Below, in pieces: positions 18,347-26,452 of a stretch of DNA of 64,000 nucleotides. A program made the position numbers and the translations under genes. The number at the start of each line of letters is the position of its first letter. Within the stretch, counting starts at the first letter, position 1. The DNA lies in assembly GCF_006716115.1 (NCBI RefSeq), contig NZ_VFOO01000001.1, forward strand, positions 558,001-622,000, given 5' to 3'. Source of the DNA: Subtercola boreus (GTDB lineage: Bacteria > Actinomycetota > Actinomycetes > Actinomycetales > Microbacteriaceae). The notes beneath the pieces are model-generated. The model was not told where the DNA came from. It made no database searches and saw only the letters and a list, made by a program, of their open reading frames with translations.

Positions 18347-18589
18347 CTAGTGGCCCTCCCGCCGGAGCTCCGCCTCGAGCGGCGCATCCGACACGATCGT
18401 CACCGGCACGCCGGGGGTGATGAGAAGTTCGTAGGTCTGCGGGTTGCCCTCGAGGTCGGTGCAGAGGAATGCCGTCCACTCGGTGCGGCCCGCGGCGACG
18501 ATCGACTGGATCAGGTCGCGGACCGCGGTGTGCTCGTCGGCGTCAGCGATCACGATCTCGGTATTGCCGTACTGCAGAATCGAAGTCAT
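18347..18589 (-). CDS. hypothetical protein, 80 residues
   Basis: A small acidic soluble protein I do not recognise. It begins with MTSILQYGNTEIVIADADEH and continues with a helix (AVRDLIQSIVAAGRTEWTAF), followed by TYELLITPGVPVTIVSDAP. The ATG (complement 18587-18589) has a strong GAGGGGA ribosome site six bases upstream, and codon usage matches the neighbours, so it is probably real. It converges on the tRNA, 84 bp away. Its upstream region holds an 11-bp inverted repeat (arms about 18617-18627 and 18648-18658). Confidence 0.65.
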   Translation of the reverse strand: MTSILQYGNTEIVIADADEHTAVRDLIQSIVAAGRTEWTAFLCTDLEGNPQTYELLITPGVPVTIVSDAPLEAELRREGH

Positions 18590-18786
18590 TCGGTTTCCCC
18601 TCGTCTTTTCGGCCGCCTGTGCCGGAGAAATCCTCAGGGAGGGATCTTCCGGCACAGGGGCGGCATCGCCATGTTGCCGAAGGTTCCGCTCAGGGAGCGG
18701 AACACGTCAGGCAACGGATGGGCGTCGACGGAGCGCTAGGAACACTCTTCAACCGGCAGCACAATTCGGTAGCTGCGCATTCAAGC

Positions 18787-18802
18787 TAACCCGTTCGGGT
18801 TA
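18787..18802. promoter_or_regulatory. perfect 16-bp palindrome, candidate operator
   Basis: TAACCCGTTCGGGTTA is a perfect palindrome in the divergent region between the 80-residue protein gene and the APC permease. It is relatively AT-richer than its surroundings and fits a dimeric repressor site; no candidate repressor is assigned. Confidence 0.5.
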
Positions 18803-18831
18803 ACCCCTGCAAAGGCCCAGTTGTGGGGGCA

Positions 18832-18859
18832 GACGGGGAACGCCGCCGACGTCCCCGTC
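18832..18859 (+). promoter_or_regulatory. hairpin upstream of the leader ORF
   Basis: GACGGGGA (18832-18839) and TCCCCGTC (18852-18859) form an 8-bp stem with a 12-nt loop, seven bases before the GAGGA ribosome site of the 19-codon ORF. It may influence access to that site. Confidence 0.45.
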
Positions 18860-18875
18860 CAACACGAGGACGAAC

Positions 18876-18935
18876 ATGACGTCTAAAACGATGACCCGAG
18901 CAGCACCGATTGTTCACCTGGGCGCGCGAGAGTAG
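18876..18935 (+). CDS. 19-residue leader ORF upstream of APC permease
   Basis: ATG 18876 has a GAGGA ribosome site five bases upstream and encodes MTSKTMTRAAPIVHLGARE before a TAG. The stop is four bases before the ATG of the permease, which has only a weak ribosome site of its own (GTAGGCGG overlapping the stop). That geometry suggests translational coupling or a regulatory leader peptide. It could be a chance short frame; codon usage over 19 codons is not decisive. Confidence 0.5.
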   Translation: MTSKTMTRAAPIVHLGARE

Positions 18936-18939
18936 GCGG

Positions 18940-20232
18940 ATGACGGCACCACCCACCCTCGCGCGAAAGCTCGGCACCGTCGACGCGGTGAGCATCGGCC
19001 TCGGTTCGATGATCGGGGCCGGCATCTTCGCCGCGTTCGCCCCGGCCTCGTCCGTCGCGGGTGCTGGGCTGCTCGTGGGGCTGCTGGTCGCCGGGATCGT
19101 CGCCTTCTGCAACGCGACGTCATCGGCGCAGCTCGCCGCGCAGTATCCGACGTCGGGTGGCAGCTACGTCTACGGCCGGGAACGGCTGGGGGAGTGGCCC
19201 GGGTTCCTGGCGGGGTGGAGCTTCGTGGTCGGCAAGACGGCCAGCTGCGCGGCGATGGCGCTCACGTTCGCCGCGTATGCGGCACCGGCCGGCTGGGAGA
19301 AGCCCGTCGCGGTGCTGGCTGTGCTCGCTCTCGCAGCCGTCAACCTCGTCGGGGTCACCCGAACGGCAGCGCTGACGCGCGTGATCGTGGCATTCGTGCT
19401 GCTGGTGCTGGCCGTTGTCGTGATCTCGGCGGTGGCGGGCCGGGGGCCGCTGGTTCTGGATGCTCGACCCGACTTGTTCGAGCACGGCTGGTACGGCATC
19501 CTGCAGTCCGGCGGGCTGCTCTTCTTCGCCTTCGCGGGCTACGCGCGCATCGCGACGATGGGGGAGGAAGTGAAGGAGCCGCAACGCACGATCCCACGCG
19601 CCATCCTCGTCGCCCTGGCGGCGACCTTCGTGGTCTACGCCGTTATCGCGCTGACGGTTCTCGCCGTGCTCGGCCCGGAACGGCTCGCCGCGAGCAGCGC
19701 ACCGCTCGCCGATGTCGTGGCGGCGGGAGGGTGGAGCTGGGCTTCGCCGCTCGTGCGGATCGGTGCGGCCGCCGCGGCCCTCGGTGCGCTGCTGGCGCTC
19801 ATCGCGGGAATCGGACGCACGAGCCTCGCGATGGCCCGCAACGACGATCTGCCCCGCTGGCTTGCGGCCGTGCATCCGAGGCGCCGGGTGCCGCAGCACG
19901 CGGAGATCGCGCTGGCCGTGGTCGTGTGTGTGCTGGTGCTGAGTGTAGACCTCCGATCAGCGATCGGTTTCTCGTCGTTCGGCGTGCTGCTCTACTACGT
20001 TGTCGCGAATGCTGCCGCCTTCACGCAGGGCGCGGCGGATCGGCGCTACCCGCGAGCGCTCCAGGTTGTCGGAGTGCTCGGTTGCCTCGTTCTGGTCGCG
20101 ACGCTGCCGCTGCCGGCTGTGCTCGTGGGGCTGGGTGTGCTGGTGGTGGGGATCGGGTACCGGATCGTGCGGTTGCGCACCGCGGTCAGCGCGAAGCGGC
20201 CGCCTTCTCCGCCAGGTAGTCGTCCATCGTGA
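18940..20232 (+). CDS. APC-family amino acid permease
   Basis: A 430-residue permease with about twelve helices. The first helix has VSIGLGSMIGAGIFAAFAPA, with the unwound GSMIGAGIF substrate motif of the APC superfamily, and YPTSGGSYVYGRERLGEWPG and GYARIATMGEEVKEPQRTIP are typical downstream segments. It probably imports or exchanges amino acids or polyamines. ATG 18940 is in frame with an earlier TTG (18910) that lies inside the leader ORF. Its last 47 bases overlap the convergent MarR gene. Confidence 0.88.
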   Translation: MTAPPTLARKLGTVDAVSIGLGSMIGAGIFAAFAPASSVAGAGLLVGLLVAGIVAFCNATSSAQLAAQYPTSGGSYVYGRERLGEWPGFLAGWSFVVGKTASCAAMALTFAAYAAPAGWEKPVAVLAVLALAAVNLVGVTRTAALTRVIVAFVLLVLAVVVISAVAGRGPLVLDARPDLFEHGWYGILQSGGLLFFAFAGYARIATMGEEVKEPQRTIPRAILVALAATFVVYAVIALTVLAVLGPERLAASSAPLADVVAAGGWSWASPLVRIGAAAAALGALLALIAGIGRTSLAMARNDDLPRWLAAVHPRRRVPQHAEIALAVVVCVLVLSVDLRSAIGFSSFGVLLYYVVANAAAFTQGAADRRYPRALQVVGVLGCLVLVATLPLPAVLVGLGVLVVGIGYRIVRLRTAVSAKRPPSPPGSRPS

Positions 20233-20674
20233 CGGCGACGTCGCTGAGGAACCGCTCGAACTCCGCCAGAACCTCGGGGGAGTAGCGATCCATGACCGTG
20301 CCGAGGCGTTCGGCGAGCGGGTCGAAGAAGCCGTCGATCAGTTCTTCGACTCCGTCGGTCGAGTGCAGGGTGACGATGCGCCGGTCGGCGTTGTCGCGCG
20401 CGCGGCGGATGTGCCCGGCGTCTTCGAGCCGGTTGAGGAGCGAGGATGTCGCGCCCCCGGTCAGCCCGACGCGGTGGCTGAGCTGGGTCTGGGTGAGGGG
20501 CGCACCGGCGTCCTGTGCGGCGAGAATGTGTACCAGCGCGTTGGCGTCGGTGGTGTGGAGGCCGGCGGAGAGCCCGAGCTGGCGGCCCATGTCGCTGAAC
20601 GCTGTTCCGTGCATCCGGAGCGCTGTGAGCAGCCGGTCGTGCTGGGCGTTCGGACCGGACGGCGATTCCGGCAT
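20186..20674 (-). CDS. MarR-family transcriptional regulator
   Basis: A 162-residue MarR protein: winged helix around LTQTQLSHRVGLTGGATSSL and LNRLEDAGHIRRARDNADRR, flanked by dimerisation helices. The ATG has a GAGGAGG ribosome site five bases upstream. It is divergent from the FAD monooxygenase gene, and the 104-bp spacer carries three evenly spaced TTTGAT-like repeats, so it likely controls that enzyme and itself. It overlaps the APC permease tail to tail by 47 bp. Confidence 0.9.
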   Translation of the reverse strand: MPESPSGPNAQHDRLLTALRMHGTAFSDMGRQLGLSAGLHTTDANALVHILAAQDAGAPLTQTQLSHRVGLTGGATSSLLNRLEDAGHIRRARDNADRRIVTLHSTDGVEELIDGFFDPLAERLGTVMDRYSPEVLAEFERFLSDVAVTMDDYLAEKAAASR

Positions 20675-20713
20675 GGCGACCTCCTCGTGTCAACCCCAGT
20701 CTACGGGTATTCG

Positions 20714-20755
20714 TTTGATTGTCACTTCATTTGATCATGGGTTAGATTGATCATG
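20714..20755. promoter_or_regulatory. three 16-bp-spaced repeats, probable MarR operator
   Basis: TTTGATTG (20714), TTTGATCA (20730) and ATTGATCA (20746) recur at exactly 16-bp intervals; the last two extend to TGATCATG and contain the palindrome TGATCA. The array fills the intergenic region between the divergent MarR and FAD monooxygenase genes, just before the AAGGGG ribosome site of the latter. Confidence 0.65.
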
Positions 20756-20778
20756 TAACTATTTTGAAGGGGCCCATC

Positions 20779-22032
<1,254 letters not shown>

Positions 22033-22060
22033 CGCCCCGTCGCTGAGGGCTCGCCCCGGG

Positions 22061-23530
22061 TCAGGCGGCCGCCGATTCCAGCACGTGTTCGGCGCGCTCG
22101 GGGCTGCCCGCGGCGAGACCGCGGTCGATCGCCCGGCGGGATGCGAGCCAGATGACGACGCCGAGGAGGAAGACGAGCCCCTCGGAGACGGTCAGCGACC
22201 AGATGATGCCGGCGAGACCGAACCAGAGGTTGCCGAGCAGCACGATGGGGATGAACAGCACGCCCTGCGCCAGGGACATGACGATGGCGGGCACCGAGCG
22301 CCCGGTCGCCTGGAAGAGCGAGGTCAGCAGACCGGTGAAACCGTTCACGATCATCGCGACGAGCTGGGCGGTGAGGATGGTGACACCGATGGCCAGCACG
22401 GAGGGGTCGGAGACGAACGCTGAGAAGACCTGGTCGCGGAACACGAAGACCGAAGCGGCCGAGAGGAGCACGATGCCGCCGACGGTGACCGCCGAGACCC
22501 GGAGGGCCGACCGGAGCCTGGCTCGGTCGCCTTTGCCGTAGGAGTAAGCGAGCAGCGGCAGTACGCCGAGGGTGACGCCCATGACGAGGAACTCCGGCAC
22601 CTGGGCGATGCGCACGGCGACGCCCATCGCGGCGAGGGCGCTGTCGCCGTAGGCCACCGCGAGGTTGTTCAGCACCAGGGAGGTGACGATCAGGAAGGCC
22701 GACTGCAGAAGCTCGCCGACACCCACGCCGAAGACCGGCTTCAGCACGGCGGGCGACAGGGTGAACCAGCGTGGCGCGAGGCTCACGTGTTCGCTGTGGC
22801 GCTGCAGCCAGACGATGAAGTAGACGACGACTCCGAGGTTCGAGAGCCCCATCGCGAGTGCCGCTCCGCCGACGCCCCAGTGCAGCACCAGGATGAACAG
22901 CACGTCGAAGACGACGTTCGCGATGGTGGACGCGATGAGCCCGATCATCACCTGCCGCGCCGCACCCTCCGCCCGCACGATCTGTTCCAGGCAGAAGGCG
23001 GCGGCGAGCACCGGCACGAAGCCGAGCATGACGGCCACGTAGGCGCTCGTCGCGGGCACCGCGGCGGCATCCGCCCCGAGAAGCGACACGAGCGGACCGA
23101 GCAGCAGCAGTCCGAGACCGCCGAGGATGGCGCCCGTCACGATGGCCCCCCACAGGGCGAAGGAGGAGACGTGCTTGATCTGGTCGGCCTGGCCTGAGTC
23201 GGTCTCGGCGGCGCCGAACAGCCTCGAGATGAGGGCGCCGCCGCCGACGCCGAACACGCCGCCGACCGCCATGACCAGGCCGAGGAGGGGTGTGCCGAAC
23301 GTGATGGCGGCGAGCAGGGTGGCGTCGTGCAGCGAGCCGATGAAGCCCGCGTTGACGACGTTGTAGACGGCGCCCACGATCATGGCGGCGGCCATCGGCA
23401 CGCAGAGGTGCACCAGGGCGCGCACGATCGGTGCGGCGGAGAGGTACCAGCGATTGGTGCCGACGGCGCCTACCCGGGGCGGGAGTGTGACGGGGGGAGT
23501 GGAGGGTGGGGTGGAGGGTGAGGTGCTCAT
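22061..23530 (-). CDS. MATE-family efflux transporter
   Basis: A 489-residue multidrug and toxic compound extrusion protein with two six-helix bundles. It includes LVHLCVPMAAAMIVGAVYNV, GVGGGALISRLFGA, the mid-protein FCLEQIVRAEGAARQVMIG, and the symmetrical second-half segment LVAMIVNGFTGLLTSLFQAT. A Ser/Thr/Pro-rich cytoplasmic N-terminus precedes helix 1. The ATG has a ribosome site (AAAGGAGCAG). It lies 145 bp downstream of a MarR gene on the same strand, which probably controls it. Confidence 0.9.
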   Translation of the reverse strand: MSTSPSTPPSTPPVTLPPRVGAVGTNRWYLSAAPIVRALVHLCVPMAAAMIVGAVYNVVNAGFIGSLHDATLLAAITFGTPLLGLVMAVGGVFGVGGGALISRLFGAAETDSGQADQIKHVSSFALWGAIVTGAILGGLGLLLLGPLVSLLGADAAAVPATSAYVAVMLGFVPVLAAAFCLEQIVRAEGAARQVMIGLIASTIANVVFDVLFILVLHWGVGGAALAMGLSNLGVVVYFIVWLQRHSEHVSLAPRWFTLSPAVLKPVFGVGVGELLQSAFLIVTSLVLNNLAVAYGDSALAAMGVAVRIAQVPEFLVMGVTLGVLPLLAYSYGKGDRARLRSALRVSAVTVGGIVLLSAASVFVFRDQVFSAFVSDPSVLAIGVTILTAQLVAMIVNGFTGLLTSLFQATGRSVPAIVMSLAQGVLFIPIVLLGNLWFGLAGIIWSLTVSEGLVFLLGVVIWLASRRAIDRGLAAGSPERAEHVLESAAA

Positions 23531-23675
23531 GACTGCTCCTTTCCGGGCAGGTTCGAGCGCGCGCCGACGAACGCCGGCACGGCGAGGAGAGGTGGGGGAC
23601 TCTGGATGCCCGCCCGGGCTCGATGGTCAGGGTGGGGTGGTGCGGGGATTGGTCCGGCGGGGCGCTACCGGGGCG

Positions 23676-24113
23676 TTATCGCGTGGGTTGCGGCAACACG
23701 GAGGTCACCTTCGTCAGGAGGTCGTGCAGCGTGGCCCGCTCCGCTGCGCTGAGCGGCGCGAGGATGGTGTCGTCGGCGGCCTCCATGGCGGAGTCGAAGC
23801 CGGCGATGAGTTCGGCGCCGGCGGGCGTGGCGTAGACGCGTTTGCTGCGCTCGTTCCCGCCCTCCGTGCGGCGTTCGATGAGGCCTCGGCGTTCGAGCCC
23901 CTGCAGGAGGCTCGACACGCTGGCGGCGCTGGTGCGGGTGAGTGCGGCGATGTCGCGCTGGATGGATCCGGGGTTCTGTTCGAGGAAACCGAGGGCGAAT
24001 GCCTGCTCATGGCTCAGCTCACGCTCGCGGATCCAGTCCTCGCCGACTTTGCGCTGTGCCCAGCCGATCCAGCGCAGCAGTGAGAGCGTGCTGGTGAATT
24101 CCGGTTCCTTCAT
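23676..24113 (-). CDS. MarR-family transcriptional regulator
   Basis: A 145-residue regulator with GSIQRDIAALTRTSAASVSS as recognition region and LLQGLERRGLIERRTEGGNE as wing; it carries the conserved basic residues that contact DNA. ATG 24113 is chosen over an earlier frame start because a TAGAGT box lies seven bases upstream on the coding strand and overlaps an operator-like repeat. It precedes the MATE exporter on the same strand and is divergent from the HSL esterase gene. Confidence 0.9.
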   Translation of the reverse strand: MKEPEFTSTLSLLRWIGWAQRKVGEDWIRERELSHEQAFALGFLEQNPGSIQRDIAALTRTSAASVSSLLQGLERRGLIERRTEGGNERSKRVYATPAGAELIAGFDSAMEAADDTILAPLSAAERATLHDLLTKVTSVLPQPTR

Positions 24114-24120
24114 GATCAGA

Positions 24121-24146
24121 ACTCTAACTGTTAGCCTTCTAACTGT
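24121..24146. promoter_or_regulatory. direct repeats and palindrome, probable MarR operator with -10 box
   Basis: TCTAACTGT occurs at 24123-24131 and again at 24138-24146. The first copy is part of the palindrome TAAC-T-GTTA (24125-24133), and ACTCTA (24121-24126) is the complement of the gene's TAGAGT -10 box. A bound repressor would cover the promoter of the MarR gene and could also affect the divergent esterase gene. Confidence 0.65.
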
Positions 24147-24275
24147 CAAGGGAACCGCCAGCTGGCGCGCGAAACGGCCTGATCAGTCACGACTGGCGGT
24201 CGCGAGAGGCGGGAGCGCCCGACAGAATGAAGACGAAGGCACAACGCCGTGCCCCACGGCCCAGGGAGACCAACC

Positions 24276-25259
24276 ATGACATCCACCGATTCTGTCCGCG
24301 AGTTCGCTCGCCCGCCCTACGACCCGGAGCTCGCTGCAGTGCTCGCCGTGCTCGGCGCACAGATGCCGCCGACCGTGACCCCTGGGATGATCGCCCCGAT
24401 GCGCTCGGCGAGCGTCACACCGCCGATCGAGGAGTTGCTGGCCGGCCGCGCGGTGACCCACGAGGAGCGCAGCGTGCCCGGACCCGAGGGGGCTCCGGAG
24501 ATCATCCTGAGCATCTTCCGTCGCACGGATCACGTGGCGGGAGGCCCGGGGATCTACAACGTGCACGGTGGCGGCATGATCATCGGCGACCGCTTCACCG
24601 GCCTCGAACCGCTGCTGGACTGGGTCGAGCAGTTCGATGCCGTGCTGGTGAGCGTCGAGTACCGGCTCGCTCCCGAGTCCCCCGATCCTGCCCTCGTCGA
24701 CGACTGCTACGCCGGGCTGGTCTGGACCGCGGAGCACGCCGACGAGCTCGGCTTCAACGCCGACCGACTGGTCATCTCGGGAGGAAGCGCTGGCGGCGGC
24801 ATCGCCGCGGGAGTCACCCTGATGGCCCGGGACAAGGGCGGTCCCGCGCTGATCGGCTCCCTGCTGATGTACCCGATGCTGGATGACCGGAATGAAACGG
24901 TTTCGAGCCACCAGTTCGTCGGCATCGGCGTCTGGGACCGGGGCAGCAACGACACCGGCTGGGATGCTCTCCTGGGCGATCGCCGCGGGACGGAGAACGT
25001 GTCCATCTACGCGGCTCCTGCTCGCGCGACCGACCTCTCCGGTCTTCCGCCCACGTTCATCGATGTCGGCTCGGCTGAGGTCTTCCGCGACGAGGACGTG
25101 GCGTATGCGTCGAAGATCTGGGCCGACGGTGGCATCTGCGAGCTGCATGTGACCCCGGGGGTGTTCCACGGGGCTGAGCTGATGGCGCCCGCGGCTGCCC
25201 TGTCGACCGCCGTCGCAGAGAACAGGACCCGCTGGTTGCGGCGTATCCTCGGCGTCTGA
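24276..25259 (+). CDS. alpha/beta hydrolase, hormone-sensitive lipase (HSL) family esterase
   Basis: A 327-residue esterase. The oxyanion-hole motif HGGG is at residues 97-100, the nucleophile is S171 in SGGSAGGG, the acid is probably E268 or D272 in DVGSAEVFRDED, and the His is H298 in GVFHGAE. These are hallmarks of the HSL (type IV) lipases acting on short-chain esters or carboxylate-modified natural compounds. ATG 24276 follows an AGGGAGA ribosome site, so the in-frame GTG at 24249 is rejected. It is divergent from the MarR gene. Confidence 0.88.
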   Translation: MTSTDSVREFARPPYDPELAAVLAVLGAQMPPTVTPGMIAPMRSASVTPPIEELLAGRAVTHEERSVPGPEGAPEIILSIFRRTDHVAGGPGIYNVHGGGMIIGDRFTGLEPLLDWVEQFDAVLVSVEYRLAPESPDPALVDDCYAGLVWTAEHADELGFNADRLVISGGSAGGGIAAGVTLMARDKGGPALIGSLLMYPMLDDRNETVSSHQFVGIGVWDRGSNDTGWDALLGDRRGTENVSIYAAPARATDLSGLPPTFIDVGSAEVFRDEDVAYASKIWADGGICELHVTPGVFHGAELMAPAAALSTAVAENRTRWLRRILGV

Positions 25260-25385
25260 CGGGTTGCGCGCCGGGCAGGCCTCGGACGTTCTCGTCCGAC
25301 CTGTCCTGCCTGGGTTAGGGTGGGGGCAGACAGCAGCGCGCCGTCCTGCGACTCTCCGGCCGGCGCGCACCTCGCAGAGTCGTGA

Positions 25386-26411
25386 GTGGATCTCCAGAAC
25401 ATGCAGGAACTAGTGGGACGGATCACCGCCCTCGATCCGGTGGCGAGCGACAGCCTGCGGGTGATCTCCTACTTCGACACGCTGGTGGAGGGGCATGCGT
25501 CGGCCGAGGCGCTCCTCCGCGCCGCCAGCGTGCTCACGGGGTGCGGGGTCGGCTTTGTTGCAGAGGAGACGGTGATGCGTGTCGACAGCGCCGGTGCGCG
25601 CTCGGCGGATCCCGGCGTTCCGGAGGGTGGCCGTTGGCCCTCCCACGCGGTCGGTGAGGGCTGGTACGCGTGGATCGAACGGAGCGGGAGCGCTCACGTG
25701 AACGACGCGATGGTGCTGGAGCGACTGTCGTTCGGCTTGCGGATCTCGCTGGAACGCACCCATCCGGTCGCCATTGCCCGCCGGAACCTGGAGATCCTCA
25801 TCGATGCGGCCGAGAGTCCCGACGCCCGGGCGGCAGCGGCTCGCCGCCTGAGGGTCGACACCGGCCTGCTGCGACTGGTGGCGGCCCCGGCCGCCGACTC
25901 TGGAGCCGAGCCGGGTGCCGGCAGCGTTGTGGTCGACACGCTTGTCGGCCGGGTGCGGGCGAGGATCGTTCGCGAAGGCGCGGGTGCGCCTCTCGGCCGC
26001 CTCGGTCTCGGACTCCTTCTCCCGGCGACCGATGCGCCGCGGTCGTGGCAGACGGCGCTCCTGGCGCTCCGTCTGTCCACGGAGGCCGAACCGGTCATCG
26101 ACGCCAGCGCCCTCGGCGGCATGCTTCTGCTCGCCGAAGCAGCCGAGACCTCATCCCATCCGCAGCCCGACGTCGAGGCGATCGATCGGCTGGTGCAGGA
26201 TGACCCACGGAACCTCGCGAACCTCGAACTCCTCGTGCGTGCGGAGAGCGTCCGCGCGGCGGCGGCCTCGACAGGGGTGCACCACTCGACGATGCAGGCC
26301 CGCGTGTCCGAGCTCAGCGAGCGACTCGGCTTCGATGTGCGTTCTTCAGAAGGCCGGGTACGGCTGTCGCTGGCGCTCCGCCTCCACCACCTTGCCACGA
26401 ATCGGTTCTGA
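25386..26411 (+). CDS. PucR-like helix-turn-helix regulator
   Basis: A 341-residue protein with a variable N-terminal sensor region and a C-terminal segment (about 262-335) in which NLELLVRAESVRAAAASTGV and HHSTMQARVSELSERLGFDV resemble the PucR/CdaR-type HTH. No GAF or GGDEF signature is obvious. The start is uncertain: GTG 25386 has a CAGAGT box five bases upstream, ATG 25401 is an alternative, and neither has a good ribosome site. It follows the esterase gene by 126 bp and may regulate it; nothing in the sequence proves this. Confidence 0.7.
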   Translation: MDLQNMQELVGRITALDPVASDSLRVISYFDTLVEGHASAEALLRAASVLTGCGVGFVAEETVMRVDSAGARSADPGVPEGGRWPSHAVGEGWYAWIERSGSAHVNDAMVLERLSFGLRISLERTHPVAIARRNLEILIDAAESPDARAAAARRLRVDTGLLRLVAAPAADSGAEPGAGSVVVDTLVGRVRARIVREGAGAPLGRLGLGLLLPATDAPRSWQTALLALRLSTEAEPVIDASALGGMLLLAEAAETSSHPQPDVEAIDRLVQDDPRNLANLELLVRAESVRAAAASTGVHHSTMQARVSELSERLGFDVRSSEGRVRLSLALRLHHLATNRF

Positions 26412-26452
26412 CGGGGACGGGGCTTCCACGCGCACGGCGCGGAAGCCCAGGA

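Larger units (their letters stand above)
18590..18939. other. 350-bp intergenic region with palindromes, a hairpin and a leader ORF
   Basis: This is the longest gap between recognisable full-size genes, lying between the 80-residue protein (-) and the APC permease (+). From left to right it holds the CCTGTGCCGGA/TCCGGCACAGG inverted repeat (18617-18658), the 16-bp palindrome at 18787-18802, the hairpin at 18832-18859 and the 19-codon ORF at 18876-18935. No other coding sequence is apparent. Confidence 0.7.
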
